Positions 33,527 to 33,752 of a DNA stretch of 33,752 nt are shown in pieces. The notes beneath the pieces were generated by a model. The model was given only the letters and a program-made list of their open reading frames with translations, searched no databases and had not been told where the DNA came from. How positions within the stretch are numbered: position 1 is the stretch's first letter; the number at the start of each line of letters is the position of its first letter. The translations under genes and the position numbers were made by a program. The stretch is from Polyangiaceae bacterium (lineage in GTDB: Bacteria; Myxococcota_A; Polyangia; Polyangiales; Polyangiaceae): positions 1-33,752 of the forward strand of contig JAPYTK010000034.1 of the NCBI GenBank assembly GCA_029941785.1, read 5' to 3'.

Positions 33527-33752
33527 TTCTTCTTGCAGCGCCGAACATTGGACCCCGCGATGCCCTTCCGACTTCCGGTGCACTTGCGGTAGGCGGCTCG
33601 CGCTTGAGCGCAACGCCCAGCCAAGGCGGCGGCGATCGCCGTATTGCACGCGCTCGCCCCGCTTTGCGTCGGGGGCGGCGGTGGAGGCGGCGGCGGTGGT
33701 GGAGGCGGAGGTGGAGGTGGAGGTGTATCCGGGCCATCCGGCTCGGCCGTTC
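33523..33752 (-). CDS. C-terminal part of a proline-rich protein, cut by the right edge
   Basis: An open frame enters from the right edge and ends at TGA 33525..33523. The last 75 residues contain a short Asp/Pro/Gly-rich lead-in, a run of 18 prolines (33668-33721) and a C-terminal segment with four Cys and a basic end (RRCKKK). The stop overlaps the aroE-like ATG as ATGA, the classical coupling pattern, which is the main reason to accept it. Homology cannot be assigned. Polyproline runs occur in periplasmic or surface proteins and may require EF-P for translation. Confidence 0.55.
   Translation of the reverse strand, partial: TAEPDGPDTPPPPPPPPPPPPPPPPPPTQSGASACNTAIAAALAGRCAQARAAYRKCTGSRKGIAGSNVRRCKKK

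Noticed and set aside
33527-33649. N-terminal extension of the aroE-like protein by 41 residues
   Set aside because: The extension is Arg-rich, lacks family similarity and overlaps the proline-rich gene in another frame; the ATG at 33526 has the ATGA overlap and purine-rich upstream sequence.

Overview
The window looks like chromosomal DNA from a high-GC member of the Myxococcota, probably a Polyangia/Sorangiineae-type bacterium. The pointers are DUF4215-type 'Myxococcus cysteine-rich' repeat proteins, many secreted lipoproteins with a Gly/Ser/Ala-rich tether right after the lipobox, a vegetative sigma-70 factor with a long non-conserved region, and dense predatory/soil-type housekeeping plus secretome content. 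I see no integrase, transposase, CRISPR array or phage module, so this reads as ordinary chromosome with lineage-specific surface-protein genes. The taxonomic call is inference from protein style only.

Layout. 1-2 kb (minus): a flavin-dependent NAD(P)H reductase and a MoeZ-type adenylyltransferase-rhodanese fusion. 2.1-5.7 kb (minus): a cysteine-rich repeat lipoprotein whose start lies in an in-frame hexanucleotide repeat, downstream of a DUF3556-like membrane protein. 5.8-12.2 kb: a phosphate-themed block with a Tat-exported PhoD-type phosphatase (minus), a divergent alpha/beta-hydrolase lipoprotein (plus), and a tight Na/Pi symporter-PhoU pair (plus). 12.4-17.7 kb (plus): a probable three-gene unit of a four-repeat DUF1508 lipoprotein, a penicillin-acylase-family Ntn hydrolase without a signal peptide, and a lipoprotein joining rhodanese, PDZ and about ten GNDxY-type repeats. 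This unit is the best candidate for an undescribed system.

18-25 kb: the principal sigma factor, an RhlE-like DEAD-box helicase, and on the minus strand a long-chain acyl-CoA ligase and a DeaD-like helicase, then tRNA-Leu(UAG). 25-29.4 kb: a small Sel1-repeat lipoprotein (plus), an HtrA protease and an SUMF1-like lipoprotein (both minus), and a crotonase (plus). 29.4-32.6 kb: two divergently transcribed paralogous cysteine-rich lipoproteins that share the N-terminal stalk but carry unrelated C-terminal domains. The 246-bp region between them holds two adjacent palindromes and a 45-codon upstream ORF with a near-perfect Shine-Dalgarno sequence. 32.7-33.75 kb (minus): a shikimate-dehydrogenase-like protein overlapping by ATGA the end of a proline-rich protein cut by the window edge.

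Ten of about two dozen proteins are predicted lipoproteins, none with Asp at +2, so an outer-membrane or surface location is likely for most. Envelope quality control (HtrA), phosphate scavenging (PhoD, Na/Pi, PhoU) and surface display are the recurring themes.
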